A model generated the notes under the pieces. That model saw nothing but the letters and a program-made list of their open reading frames with translations, did no database searches and was not told where the DNA came from. Shown here in pieces: positions 9,633 through 19,458 of a stretch of 64,000 nucleotides of DNA (positions are counted from its first letter, which is position 1; the number at the start of each line of letters is the position of its first letter). Origin of the DNA: Emiliania huxleyi CCMP1516 (lineage: Eukaryota > Haptophyta > Isochrysidales > Noelaerhabdaceae); the NCBI RefSeq assembly GCF_000372725.1, contig NW_005199770.1, forward strand, positions 852,614 to 916,613. The letters are read 5' to 3'. A program made the position numbers and the translations under genes.

Positions 9633-10555
9633 CGCAGATCAACCCCGGCCGGCGACAAGAAGAATTTTGAGACGGCGTGACAAAAACAATTTTCGGCCGC
9701 GACAACATAAACGACGAGAGTGGCTAGAATGTATCGGAAAACCGGAATGTACGAAAGAGCTACATACACTGAAAAGAAAGCACGCGAGCAACCGGCCCAT
9801 CGGCCGCAACGACCTCGGACGGGCTATTAGCCCGCCACGAGTGGTCGAGTGGTCAAGTAAAACTTTGCCTTTCGTAAAAGTTGCCCGAGTGGTCTGTGGG
9901 GAAAAAACGAAAACCGAGACGGACTTCTTGAACGGCCGGGCAACATGTCTTCCTTACTATTATTAATTGATACTTTTTGCACGGCTGAGCCCCCCCCCCC
10001 CCCCCCTCCCCCGCGCCCACTCCCTGCCCTCTCCCGCCACGCACTCCGTCAGAGCCCCCTCCCCTCTTGCACAACAGGAATTTTGACAATTAACAAGGTG
10101 ATAGGAAGGCACAGCTCTCAATGAGAACGATGGGCTTGCCCATCCCGGAGTGGTTCGATCCCACATGAATCCGAGACGGTGACGGGTGCGTCTCGGTGAT
10201 CTCAGGCCCAGTGAGGTAGTGCATCAGACTATCCCGGATCCTGCTGACCAAGCTCCTCTTGTAGCTCGATCGGTCACACCGCCATCGCCGTCGGGGAGAG
10301 GGGGGACGACACTGCTTCGGCAGCGTGCACCTCGATCCTGTACCGTGTTTGTTATGACCCCCCCCAATGAACATACCAGTGAGGGAGGGCGAGACGATCG
10401 AGGGGTCCCGTACCACGCGGAATCGGCCCTATCCAGTGCTCAAGTGCTCGCCCATACTGAGTTGTTTTTCCTTCTTTCATTGACGGAATCCTGGATCGTA
10501 ACCTACCGGAAGCGTCGCGAGCGTGGTCGAGCTGCTTGGGGCCTGGGCGCTGGCA
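9633..10555. other. Intergenic with poly-C tract and dispersed repeat
   Basis: Contains a long C-run with interruptions (about 9990-10017) able to form G-quadruplex on the other strand, and copy 2 of the dispersed repeat at 10391-10449. No gene is recognised apart from short open frames without protein character. Confidence 0.5.
10391..10449 (+). repeat. Copy 2 of the 55-58 bp dispersed repeat
   Basis: Nearly identical to 34551-34608 and to the reverse complement of 6378-6435. The copy lies 107 bp before the start of the small plastid-type gene. Confidence 0.9.
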
Positions 10556-10861
10556 ATGAGGCCCACCCAGCTGTTAGCGCTGCTCGTGGCTCTCCTCGCC
10601 GCTCCGTCCACCGCCATCGCCCCGCTGTCGCCATCCCTACGCAGCCGCCTGCTGTCGGGCAGGGAGAGGCGCGCTGTCCGGAGGGGCCGAGCCAATGTGA
10701 TTCGCGCTGCGGGCCCCCGCGACCCGCGCGACGACGACAGCAAGGATTCCTCGCTGTACACCAATCCACTCGACGGCGGCGTCGAACTCGACGCAGTGAC
10801 CGTCACGGCGCTGCTGGGTGCCGCGATCGCCTTCCAGTTTTTTGTCGTTGCAAACCTATGA
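10556..10861 (+). CDS. Small plastid-type single-pass membrane protein
   Basis: 101 residues. The start chosen is the ATG of MRPTQLLALLVALLAAPSTA, because it places a clean signal peptide at the N-terminus; an in-frame ATG at 10523 would bury it. After the predicted cleavage comes IAPLSPSLRSRLLSGRERR, Ser/Arg-rich like a transit peptide. A short acidic region follows, then one hydrophobic helix near the C-terminus (VTVTALLGAAIAFQFFVVANL, ending at the stop). The bipartite leader plus a terminal helix fits small thylakoid proteins of complex plastids. I do not recognise the family. It is intronless. It could be a photosystem or cytochrome b6f accessory subunit, but nothing in the sequence proves it. 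Confidence 0.6.
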   Translation: MRPTQLLALLVALLAAPSTAIAPLSPSLRSRLLSGRERRAVRRGRANVIRAAGPRDPRDDDSKDSSLYTNPLDGGVELDAVTVTALLGAAIAFQFFVVANL

Positions 10862-11231
10862 GGCCCATGCCATCGGGGCGCGCCCCGCGGTAGGCCGCGG
10901 CGCGATCATAGCTTCCATGAAGCATGTGTGAACATGACTTGCGGCGTGCGTGTGCGCCGAACCTACGTTGGAGTCGCTTTGTCGGGTGCTTCGCCCACTG
11001 TGTGTGGTGTCCGTGTGCGTCTTGTTGTTGTCTTGTTGTTTTTGTCTCTCCATTATTTATACGAGGCTGGCACATCTCTGCCCCCCCAGAGACGCCATGA
11101 ATGTCTGAAATATCTCTGCTGCGTGCTGGCTCTGCGCGCCGGTCTACGTCTAGGCGACGGTCGGACGGGACGAGACCGAGAGCCGAGCTCATCACTGCTC
11201 AGCGCTGAGGACGAGCGGTCTGCCCCCCAGC
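10862..11231. other. Convergent intergenic region
   Basis: The shared 3' flank of a rightward and a leftward gene. Thymine-rich around 11020-11060. No gene is seen. Confidence 0.4.
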
Positions 11232-13411
11232 TCACAGCTGCCGCTCGTACTCGGAGGCGCTCAGCTCGTGCAGCGGCGTCGGTGCCTTTGCCGCCCCCTT
11301 CGGGCTCGCGGGGATGGTCGAGTAGAGGATGGTCGCGGCGATGACGAGTGTGGAGCCGGCGAGGAAGGTTGGGCGGAGGGAGAAGTTGAAGGACGGGATG
11401 AAGAGAGAGACGACCGAAGAGATGACGATCGAGAGCGACGTAGCGAAGCCTACGCGACACGCGCCGCCGCCCGTCCAGTGGCCGCTCCCCCCCCCCCCCC
11501 CTCCCCAGGATGGCGGCGCACCCTTGACGACATTGTCGGCGTACTTCATCACCAGCGCGACAAGCAGGCCGCCGAGCGAGACCTGGGGGAGATCGGCGCG
11601 GGGAGGAGCCGAGAGGTGACCGGGAGGGCAGCCGAGAGGTGCCCGCCCGGCGCTGCGCTCCTGCAGGACGACGAAGCTGGTCACCCAAGTGTAGCCCTGC
11701 AGGAAGCCGCCTGCGCAGTGCCAGCGCGCTGCTTACGAGGCGGTCCGGGAGGTGTGTGCGGAGTGGAGGCCCGGCAGGGAGGCGCCCGCGCGGATGGCGC
11801 CGCCGTCGAGCCACGCGATCTGGCAGGCGCCGATGAGCAGCGACAGCGAGCCGAGCTGCACATTCCGCAGCCAGATCGGGACCTGTGTGTGGCAGGAGGC
11901 GGTGGTCTGTAGTCCGCAGCCAAGTCGGGACCGGCGCCGTCCGCTTGGCGACCCGCTCGGCTGGTCTCGGCCCATCTCGGCTGCTCTCAGGCCATCTCGG
12001 GCCAACTCGAGCCGTCTCGGGCCATCTCGAGCCGTCTCGGCCTCCCCTCTCACCTGCGCTGTCCGCTTGACGATCCTCTCCAGCCACACGCCGGCGAGGC
12101 CAGAGAGGAAGCACGCCGACGTGACGGCCGCCTGCAGGAGGCTCCGAGAAGGTGTGGGGAGGGGAGGGTACCCCCGAGGAGGGGCGGGGTGGCGGAGGGG
12201 GAGGGCCGCACCATGCCGCGGATCGGGCTGGTCGAGGAGAGGGGCCCGCCTACCCACGCAGGAGTTGGTCTGTTGAACCGTTGAGTGGGACCGTTGAGTG
12301 GGACCGGGCTGGTCGAGGAGAGGGGCCCGCCTAGACGCCAACAGCAGCCTGCTCTGGTCGGGATGCCCCCGCTCCTCCCGGCGGGGGCTGGTCGAGGGAG
12401 GACCGGCACCGCCCGACGGCAGCTGCACAAAGACGACGCCTGAGACCTCGGGCGATCTCGGGTGATCTCGGGCGATCTCGGGCGATCTCGGGCGATCTCA
12501 GGCGATCTCGGGCGATCTCGGGCGATCTCTGATGATCTCAGGTGATCTCAGTCGATCTCGGGTGATCTCGGACCGAGGAAGAGAATCCCCAGCGCCACCC
12601 AGCGGCGGAGGGAGATGTGGCGCTTCAGCAGCGTCACCTGCCGGCAAGAGGGGTCCGCGTGAGGCGGTCACGTCTGGCGCGGGTGCGGCGGAGGCCGCGC
12701 GCGCCGTGAAGAAGGCTGTCGTGAGCAGCTTCAGCTGGTATGCGACCTGGGCAGGTGAGGGTGAGGGTGAGGGTGAGGGTGGTGGTGGTGGTGGTGGTGG
12801 TGGTGGTGGTGGTGGTGGTGGTGGTGGTGGTGGTGGAGAGGGTGGTGATGAGGGAGAGGAGGGGCATGCCTGGCAGGTAGCGGCGTCGAGGTGCGTCGTC
12901 GCGAGGTAGAGGAGGTTGTTTTGCACGAGGTAGAGCAGCGCGGGCACGCCTGCATCTCCGGCGTGTCACGCGTCTGAGGCGTCTCTGGGGCGTCTCAGAG
13001 GCGTTTGTCGAAGGCGTGTCGGAGGTGGCGCGCGCCGACGAGGAGAGTGTCTCTCCAGTTGACGAAGACGCCCTGCCATATGGTATTGCACGCGCCCGGG
13101 ACGCCCTGCTGCAGCGCGAGCACCGCCACGGAGACGAGGATCTTCACGACCTCAGCCAGGAGCACCGCCGTCGAAGCGAGGTACTTTGGCTGGTCCGGCA
13201 GCCGCGAGTATCGCATCGAGAGCATCTGGCACGCATTCTGCACCGCTAATGTGCAGAGCACCGCCTGGCCTACCGCCGCCTTTGGGATCCGGGGGCCAGC
13301 CGGCTTGCTCAGCCGCTTGCCCGACAGGTGGAGCGGCAGCAAGGGGAGACGGTCGCGATCCGCGCGAGCGAACATCGCGCACGCGGTCAGGAGCAGCAGC
13401 GCGAATTTCAT
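11232..13411 (-). CDS. SLC35A-type nucleotide-sugar transporter, about ten exons
   Basis: Moves UDP- or CMP-sugars into the Golgi in exchange for nucleotide monophosphate. Conserved blocks appear in order across exons: [15 protein letters not shown] and [13 protein letters not shown] (13411-13036), [20 protein letters not shown] (12949-12870), [13 protein letters not shown] (12746-12705), [19 protein letters not shown] (12637-12574), [10 protein letters not shown] (from 12439), [17 protein letters not shown] (12131-12054), [16 protein letters not shown] (11882-11786), [16 protein letters not shown] (from 11710), [20 protein letters not shown] (11582-11522), [17 protein letters not shown] to stop (11449-11232). 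The boundary after [10 protein letters not shown] is unsettled. The start MKFALLLL was chosen because it resembles a signal anchor; an ATG at 13522 is also open. Several introns have GC donors. Introns hold a GGT microsatellite and two decamer satellites. The sugar specificity is unknown. Confidence 0.88.
11950..12052 (+). repeat. Intronic 10-bp satellite in the transporter gene
   Basis: About ten imperfect units of the TCTCGGGCCA type on the plus strand, inside intron 11883-12053. Confidence 0.85.
12447..12571 (+). repeat. Intronic 10-bp satellite in the transporter gene
   Basis: About twelve units of TCTCGGGCGA and close variants fill intron 12440-12573 from acceptor to donor. Confidence 0.95.
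12760..12840 (+). repeat. GGT microsatellite forming most of an intron
   Basis: GGTGAG repeats grade into about 18-20 consecutive GGT units. The 123-nt intron 12747-12869 is little else. On the transcript strand it reads as CCA/ACC repeats, a natural pyrimidine-rich tract before the acceptor. Confidence 0.95.
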
Positions 13412-13522
13412 CGGGGCATCTGTGGAGGGCACGGTGGCGGCGGTGTGATCGGTGGCGATGCGTGAGAGCCGTGGCGAGCCACAGGCAAGTGTGGCGCCTG
13501 TCAACGCCGCCAGCGCGTGCAA

Positions 13523-14623
13523 AAAGAATTTTAAAATCGAAGAATTTCACATTACTCGGAATCTGAAAATGTTTTTTTCAGATTACTCGGCGAGCACAGA
13601 TTACTCGGAATCGAACAAAATTTTAGGATTGTAGATTACTCGGACCGAACAAATATTTCCTCGCAGATTACTCGGCTCGCCTCGGCGCCGGCTCGCTCGG
13701 GGTCAGCTGCCGCCGCAGCGAGCAGGCTGGGCCAGGTGAGGGAGATGCGGCCTGCGGGGGGAGGGGGTGCGAGGCTGTTCCGAGACAGTTCCGAGACGGC
13801 TCCGAGAGCATGCTGGGCCAGGTGGAGGCAAAAAACGACCCGGGTGCACCCGAGCCCACCCGAGAGGTGTCCCCAAGGGTCTGGGGCCGTTTTGCTAAAA
13901 ATCGAGCAAAGTCAGCTCCGCCTCAGCGCGTTGCACTCATAGCCCTCGCTCATCGCCACTTGCGCACGGCTGTTCGTGAGCGTGACGCAGCGCATATGCC
14001 ACTCCCGGCTTCGGCGAAGTGAAGGGCGTCAGGGCTGTCAGCCAGGGGGGGCGACCCTCGCAGCGTCATCCTCGATCGTACACACACGCCGGCAGCCGAT
14101 GCACCCCGACTCGCTGGTCGACACGCAGGGCTTCTGGCCTCTGCCCCACGCGCGATGCCCCACTGTGAGACCCGGTCGCCCCACACCAGCAGCCTATGCA
14201 CACCATAGTTCGGCAAAACTCCACGCCGCCGCCTGCGCCTCGATGATGGCGCACAGCTGCGCTGGCGAGAGGCCCGCGACGCGGGCGCCGATGCGGTGGG
14301 AGGCCATCGACGGGGAGGTGAAGCGCCTGCCCACGCGGCAAAAGGCTGCACCGCGTCCGGTGCAAGCCCCTACTCGAGTATTTGCCGGAAGATCCGGCGC
14401 CGTTCCGGCGCCGCTTATGGGAAGCGGCAAAACATGCAGCACTCAGCCTTCCCTCCCCCTCCCGGATGGAAGTACTACCTGAGCTCGACCGTGCTTGACT
14501 TCGCTGTTCAGATGGGAAGCGGTAACCCACGGTGATATGGCCGCATGTGCCTCCTGCCCGGGAGATGTCGTATATAGAGTAAAGTAATCGCCGATCGCAG
14601 GGACAAAGCTTCACATGTATAGA
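13523..14623. other. Intergenic, with GATTACTCGG repeats
   Basis: A 130-bp AT-richer patch (13551-13676) has five copies of ATTACTCGG at irregular spacing. A minus-strand piece near 14330-14194 (about 45 residues ending at TGA) looks faintly protein-like, but I cannot connect it to anything. No gene is called. Confidence 0.45.
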
Positions 14624-15277
14624 GGGTGAACCTTCTTTTGTAGAAGGCTAGGATTGAGAGCAGCCTCGCTCTCAATCCTAGAAGTCGAAGGATTGGGAGC
14701 AGCACTCCTCGCAATCGTAGCATCTCTGTGGACTGTGCGATTGTGTGAGCACCTACGCTCGCAATCCTACATCTTCTAGGACTAAGAGCAGCTCCGCTAC
14801 CAAGGCGACGGGTGACGCCTACTGTACGACTACTGCCAGTGCGCGCACAATCCTAGCAAAGTCTAGGATTGCGAGCAGTACTGCTCACAATCGAGAATCG
14901 TCAATCCTAGCAACATGCCTCCGATTGCGAGCAGTGCTGCTCGCCGCAATCCTACATCTATCATCTTGTAGGACTATGAGCGGCTGCGCTCACAATCGTA
15001 TTAAAGATCCAAAAGATCTGCGCTCACAATCCTAGCAACATGCACCGATTGCGAGGGGACCCGCTCGCAAAGTCGCAATCCTCAGTGCTTAGATTTTAGA
15101 TGTGCATAGGATTGTGCGAGCGCCGCCGCCGGCGCTCGCGCGCAATCGCACAGACATGCTACGATTGCGAGGAGTGCTGCTCCCAATCCTTCGACGGTTC
15201 TAGGATTGAGAGCTCGAGGCTGCTCTCCGAATCCGCCTACGGCCTAGCCTTCTATAGGCAAAAAAGAAGGTTCACCC
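14624..15277. mobile_element. Foldback element with long inverted ends and about ten internal hairpins
   Basis: The ends are inverted: GGGTGAACCTTCTTTT at the left matches the reverse complement of the right end, then TAGAAGGCTAGG follows on both sides. A 38-nt block (14685-14722) is exactly repeated in inverted form at 15156-15193, so the inverted arms are about 150 bp. Inside, roughly ten short palindromes built from GATTGCGAGCAG and CTGCTCGCAATC alternate. The first, at 14648-14681, has a perfect 14-bp stem. There is no coding capacity. This fits a foldback or MITE-type non-autonomous element. It sits 19 bp from the stop codon of the SNF2 gene. No target-site duplication is obvious. Confidence 0.8.
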
Positions 15278-15295
15278 GCACAGAGCTCAATATCT

Positions 15296-18200
15296 CTAGG
15301 ACACGATGTGGACCCAGTCGTTGAGGGAGAGCTGCGGTGCGGCCGACGCGCCGTCGGCCAGCCGCATCCGCTGCCACTCCACAATCTTTGTCTCGACGGT
15401 GTCCTTGATGAGGAGCCGCACGCAGCGGGTCTCCTCGCTCTGCCCGATCCGCGCGATGCGGCCTGCCGCCTGCCGCTCGATGCCGGGCTGCAGCGCCGGC
15501 TCGAGCAGAAAGACCGTCGAGGCCTGCGTCAGGGTGAGGCCCGCCGCTCCACCGCCGCCCGCGCCAGAGGCGCCGCCGAAGAGGGGGACGAGCAGCACGT
15601 CCGCGGAGGCCGAAAAGTCGGCGAGGGCGGCGCGCTTCTTGTCCAGCGAGCCAACGAGCGAGGCAACGCGGACGCCGTTGGCCGCGAGTGCGTCCCCCGC
15701 GAGGGTGAGCAGCCGCGTCCAGGCCGAAAACACGACCGCCTTTCCGCGCGCCTCTTTGATCGCGGCCACCTCGATGCAGAGCCGCGTCAGCTTCGTGCCG
15801 TACTCGTCGAGCAGCTGCAAGCCCGCCGCCTCGGCCTCACACCCCGCCTCGATAGAGGTGCCGCACTCGAAGATGCCCTCCTCGGTGAGCGGTTTCTTGC
15901 ACAAGGGGCAGGACCGCGACTCGGAGACCGCCTGCGTGAGGCAATCGTAGCATCCGCCGTGGCCGCACAGCGTCATCCCCCATTCCGTCGCGGCCGAGCG
16001 GTTGTCGAGGCAGATCGGGCAAAGTTCGGCGCCCTCGCCCTGCTCCTCCCCTTCCTCGTCGGCGGCGCACGCCTCGTCGGCCGCCCCTCCCGCCTTGCGC
16101 AAGTAGCTCAGGCTGCCCGCCTTGTCGCGAAGCGCGCTCGCGGTCCGAGCGACCTCCTTCCTCCGCTCAAGCACGACTCCGCTCACCACAACCGACAGCG
16201 CCGCCCGCGCATCCGCCGCCGCCGACTCCTCCGCCCTAGGACGCTTGCCCGCCCGCTTCCGGCCGAGCGGGATGGTGGAAGGCGCAGCAACGTCCTCCGA
16301 CCCGCTATCGAAGAGGGAACGCACCTCCTGCCGCGGCCGCTCCAGCTTTGCGCCCGCAGCGCGGAGCGTGCGCGCGGCCTCTTCGTCCTTGGCCGCGGAG
16401 GCCGCCGTGAGGCACGACTCCGCCTCTTGCGAGAGCTCCCTCAGGATCTCGGCAGCTGCGGCGGCGCACCGGCCGGCGGAGAGCTCGCCCAAGGAGCGCT
16501 GCGCCACCGCGAGCATCGCGCGCGCCTTCAGGTGGTTGACGAGCGCGACAGCGTGCTCAGAGGTGGCGCGCGCGACGAGTCGCTCGGCAATCACCGCCTG
16601 CGGGAGGCGGCCCGCGCTGGCGGCGCCTGCCGCGCCGCGTGGCCGCGCCGTGTTGACGACGCCTGGGTGGCACGCCGTCTGCCGCACGCGAGTGAGGTCG
16701 CCGTTGAGCTGACCGAGCAGCCGCGCCTTCCGGCCGGCGCTCGCCGTAGCCGCGGTCCGCGCATACGCCTTGTGTGAGCGGCGGAGCTGCGCAAGCGCCG
16801 ACTCGTAGGACGCCCTCTCGGCCGACGACGACGTCAGCTCCAGCGTGGCCCACGTCAGCGGCGGCAGGCTGATCTGCGCCTTGATCGCCGGGTCGGCCTG
16901 GCGCCGACGCAGCATCAGCGCTCGGAGCAGCGCGCGCAGCCGGTAGAGGCCGGTGGGCGCCCTCTCCTTGAAGGGCCGGAGCACGAGCGCGTTGAAGGTC
17001 TCCTCGGTCGCGAACGGGCGGCGGTTGAGGAAAGCGATCAGACCGGAGAGCTCGGCCGCCTTGGCGTTGATCGGGGTTCCCGTCGCCACCCATGCGAAGC
17101 GGCGGCAGAGCTCGGAGCACATCTGGGCCGCCTTGGACGAGGTCTGAGAGACGAGCTGCGCCTCGTCGAGGATGATGCGCCAAAAGCCGAGCGCGCCGAG
17201 CGGCAGGTCCAAGCCGCCCTCGGTGCGCTGCACCTTGCGCAGCTCGTCCCTCAGCGTCTCGAAGCTGCAAAAGATGATGTCGCAGTCGGCCACCGGAGGC
17301 GGCGGGCTGCCTCCGACGCCGACAAAGAGGTCCGGCTGCGTCGCTGCCAGCACCTCCACCTCGACCTCCACGCCCTCTGCGTGGTCGGCGGCGGCGGCAA
17401 GGCTCTCCTCCGATGCCGCGAGGCGCCGCGAGGCGCGCCGTCCACGACCGCCAGCGGCCGCCGCCTCGGCCGGCGCCGCGGCCGACGCTTCGGCCGGCGC
17501 CGCCTCCGCCAGCGCCTCCGCCTCGGCGGCCCCGGATGACGCGGCCTGCTGCTGGCGGCGCTTCCTTGCTCCGTCGAGGCCGAGGTACGTGGCGACCTTG
17601 AGGGCGCCGTGCTTGAAGTGCTTGCGCGTCTCCTCCTCCCACTGGCCGAGGATGGCGGCGGGCGCGACCACGAGCGTCGCTCGCACCGGCACGTGCTCCC
17701 TGGTGAAGCGAGGCAGCTCCTCTACGGCCCAGCCGGCGGGAGCGCGGTTGCCGACGACGAGGCCGAGCAGCTGCAAGCTCTTGCCTAGCCCGACCTCGTC
17801 GGCGAGGATGCCGCCGCACGTTTCGGCTCGCGGCGCCGCGTGGAAGGCGGCGGAGCACTCGCCAGTCATCGAGTGGATGTAGAAGAGGCGGCCGTGCGCC
17901 GCCCGGATCTGCAGCCACGCCGGGTGGAGGGAGAGCCGGTCCGGCTCACGCTCTCGTTCGATCATCCAGCCGATGCCGTAGTTCTGGAAGGGGTGCAGCC
18001 GAGCGCCGTCGGCCAGCGCCGCCTGCACGGCCGTCGACGCGCAGAGGTTCGAGTCCTTGGTGCTGGAGGAGGCGGTGCAGCAGCGCTGCAGCACGTTTGT
18101 GAGGTCAAACTCCGCCACCGGAGGAGGGCCGGCGCTCGAGGAGCCACCGGCGCTCGAGGAGCCACCGGCGCTCGAGGAGCCACCGGCGCTCGAGGAGCCA

Positions 18201-19216
18201 CCGGCGCTCGAGGAGCCACCGGCGCTCGAGGAGCAGGTAGCGGAGTAGGAGGGGTCCTCCGGGCCCAAGGCGACGTCGGAGCGAGAGACGGACATGTACC
18301 GGTTGAGGGTGTCCGGGTCACAGTCGGGGCCGAGGCCTGCGCCGGACCCCGCCCCGGGCGTCGCCAGGAAGGTGACCAGCCGGCGGAGAGAGCGGAGCAC
18401 GTCGCGGACGCCGCCGAGCCGCTCGCCGGAGAGCGCGAGCGCGTGCTCCTCTCCGTCGCCGGCAAAGGCGGCGGCTCCAGCCGTTAGCCTTCGATCAAGC
18501 TCAAACGCGCCCGCCTCCAGCCGCAGCGTCACTTGGATGATGGCTGGAGCTCCGCCCTCCCCGTCGGGCGGCGGCGTGAAGCGGGCGGCGGCCGAGGCGA
18601 CGAGGACCTGCATGCAGCCCTTGCTCCTCTTTGCGTGCTGCTCGTCCGGGCACGCCACCAGCGATGGGCAGTCTTCACCCCAGAGGCACTCAACCTCCTC
18701 GGCGGTGACGTGGTCGCGGTGCGCGAGCACCTGGTGCAGCTGAAAGAGGCGCCAGTATTGAGCGCGGTCGGCTCCTGGTCCAGACCATTGCGCAAAGACG
18801 GACGCCATCGGCCGTGCGCCGCGCCTGAGAAAGCGCTGCGAGATCTTGGTCCTGCAGCCGACGCTGCAACCGTGAAGGCTCGTACAGGAGCACGGCCTCT
18901 CCTCCACGTCCGCACGCCGAACGAGGTGCAGGTGGCGCGGCCGCGTCCATGAGTCCTCGTTGCGCTCCTCGCCCATCTCCCAGAGCAGCTCCACGGCGCC
19001 GTCGGAAAGCGCACGCTTTGCGGACGCGTCCCAGACGGAGGCGGTGAAACGCAGGTCGCCGACCGCGAGCGGGAGAGGGAGAGGACTCGCAGCCTCCACG
19101 CGGGATGGCCACTCGCCGCGGACACGCCGGTGGTCAAGCCGGCCCGTCTCGGCGTCGCGGTACTCTGCGAGCGGATCCTCCAGATCGTTGGCCACGACAT
19201 CGGCACCACCCTGCAT
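15296..19216 (-). CDS. SNF2-family helicase with embedded RING finger (SHPRH/Rad5-like)
   Basis: Intronless, 1306 residues. SNF2 motor part 1: motif I GGILADEVGLGKSLQLLGL (about residue 467), motif II WRIILDEAQLV (about 682), motif III ATGTPINAKAAELSGLIAFL (about 708). A RING finger (CPICLD, CGHGGCYDC, CPLC) lies at about 1069-1110, inserted before motor part 2 as in SHPRH. Part 2 has KAVVFSAWTRLLTLAGDAL and the motif VI region ERQAAGRIARIGQ near 1260. Known: SHPRH/Rad5 relatives remodel nucleosomes and ubiquitinate PCNA in damage tolerance. A coiled Ala-rich stretch separates the two halves. An 18-bp tandem repeat adds a Ser-Ser-Ala-Gly-Gly run near residues 328-365. The N-terminal 300 residues contain a Cys-rich patch (CSCTSLHGCSVGC) of unknown type. 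The 3' end abuts a foldback element. Confidence 0.9.
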   Translation of the reverse strand: MQGGADVVANDLEDPLAEYRDAETGRLDHRRVRGEWPSRVEAASPLPLPLAVGDLRFTASVWDASAKRALSDGAVELLWEMGEERNEDSWTRPRHLHLVRRADVEERPCSCTSLHGCSVGCRTKISQRFLRRGARPMASVFAQWSGPGADRAQYWRLFQLHQVLAHRDHVTAEEVECLWGEDCPSLVACPDEQHAKRSKGCMQVLVASAAARFTPPPDGEGGAPAIIQVTLRLEAGAFELDRRLTAGAAAFAGDGEEHALALSGERLGGVRDVLRSLRRLVTFLATPGAGSGAGLGPDCDPDTLNRYMSVSRSDVALGPEDPSYSATCSSSAGGSSSAGGSSSAGGSSSAGGSSSAGGSSSAGPPPVAEFDLTNVLQRCCTASSSTKDSNLCASTAVQAALADGARLHPFQNYGIGWMIEREREPDRLSLHPAWLQIRAAHGRLFYIHSMTGECSAAFHAAPRAETCGGILADEVGLGKSLQLLGLVVGNRAPAGWAVEELPRFTREHVPVRATLVVAPAAILGQWEEETRKHFKHGALKVATYLGLDGARKRRQQQAASSGAAEAEALAEAAPAEASAAAPAEAAAAGGRGRRASRRLAASEESLAAAADHAEGVEVEVEVLAATQPDLFVGVGGSPPPPVADCDIIFCSFETLRDELRKVQRTEGGLDLPLGALGFWRIILDEAQLVSQTSSKAAQMCSELCRRFAWVATGTPINAKAAELSGLIAFLNRRPFATEETFNALVLRPFKERAPTGLYRLRALLRALMLRRRQADPAIKAQISLPPLTWATLELTSSSAERASYESALAQLRRSHKAYARTAATASAGRKARLLGQLNGDLTRVRQTACHPGVVNTARPRGAAGAASAGRLPQAVIAERLVARATSEHAVALVNHLKARAMLAVAQRSLGELSAGRCAAAAAEILRELSQEAESCLTAASAAKDEEAARTLRAAGAKLERPRQEVRSLFDSGSEDVAAPSTIPLGRKRAGKRPRAEESAAADARAALSVVVSGVVLERRKEVARTASALRDKAGSLSYLRKAGGAADEACAADEEGEEQGEGAELCPICLDNRSAATEWGMTLCGHGGCYDCLTQAVSESRSCPLCKKPLTEEGIFECGTSIEAGCEAEAAGLQLLDEYGTKLTRLCIEVAAIKEARGKAVVFSAWTRLLTLAGDALAANGVRVASLVGSLDKKRAALADFSASADVLLVPLFGGASGAGGGGAAGLTLTQASTVFLLEPALQPGIERQAAGRIARIGQSEETRCVRLLIKDTVETKIVEWQRMRLADGASAAPQLSLNDWVHIVS
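18120..18235. repeat. Coding 18-bp minisatellite
   Basis: About six perfect copies of an 18-bp unit in the SNF2 gene, encoding a Ser/Ala/Gly repeat. It is in frame, so copy-number change only alters linker length. Confidence 0.95.
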
Positions 19217-19458
19217 GCTGTCGCGGGACAGCGGCGGGGTGCAGGGCGTAGGGCTGGGTGCAGCGAGAGGCGACAGGGGTACGCGGTACTACGGGGGCGG
19301 GGGGTGGTGGTGCCGCAGGTTTTTTTTATTTACTCCATTCGGTTTGGAATTCGGTTTTTGGAATTTAGTGAAAAGAAAGAAAACAAAGGTAAAAAGAAAT
19401 CCGGTCCGTTCCCGCGCATTCCAGTCGCGTCCTCTCGCCCGTTGCCCAACCACGCACA

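Noticed and set aside
10120..10190. tRNA-like string GGTTCGATCCCACA
   Set aside because: Looks like a T-arm, but there is no matching acceptor stem, D-arm or anticodon arm upstream.
12498..12969. Poly-Pro, poly-Thr and poly-His frames
   Set aside because: They are readings of the intronic GGT microsatellite in three frames.
14194..14442. Possible small protein or exon on the minus strand
   Set aside because: About 45 residues look protein-like, but no start, partner exon or family could be supported.
14640..15270. CRISPR-like alternation of repeats and spacers
   Set aside because: Repeats are palindromic and imperfect with irregular spacing, inside a large inverted repeat, in eukaryotic DNA. 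A foldback element explains it better.
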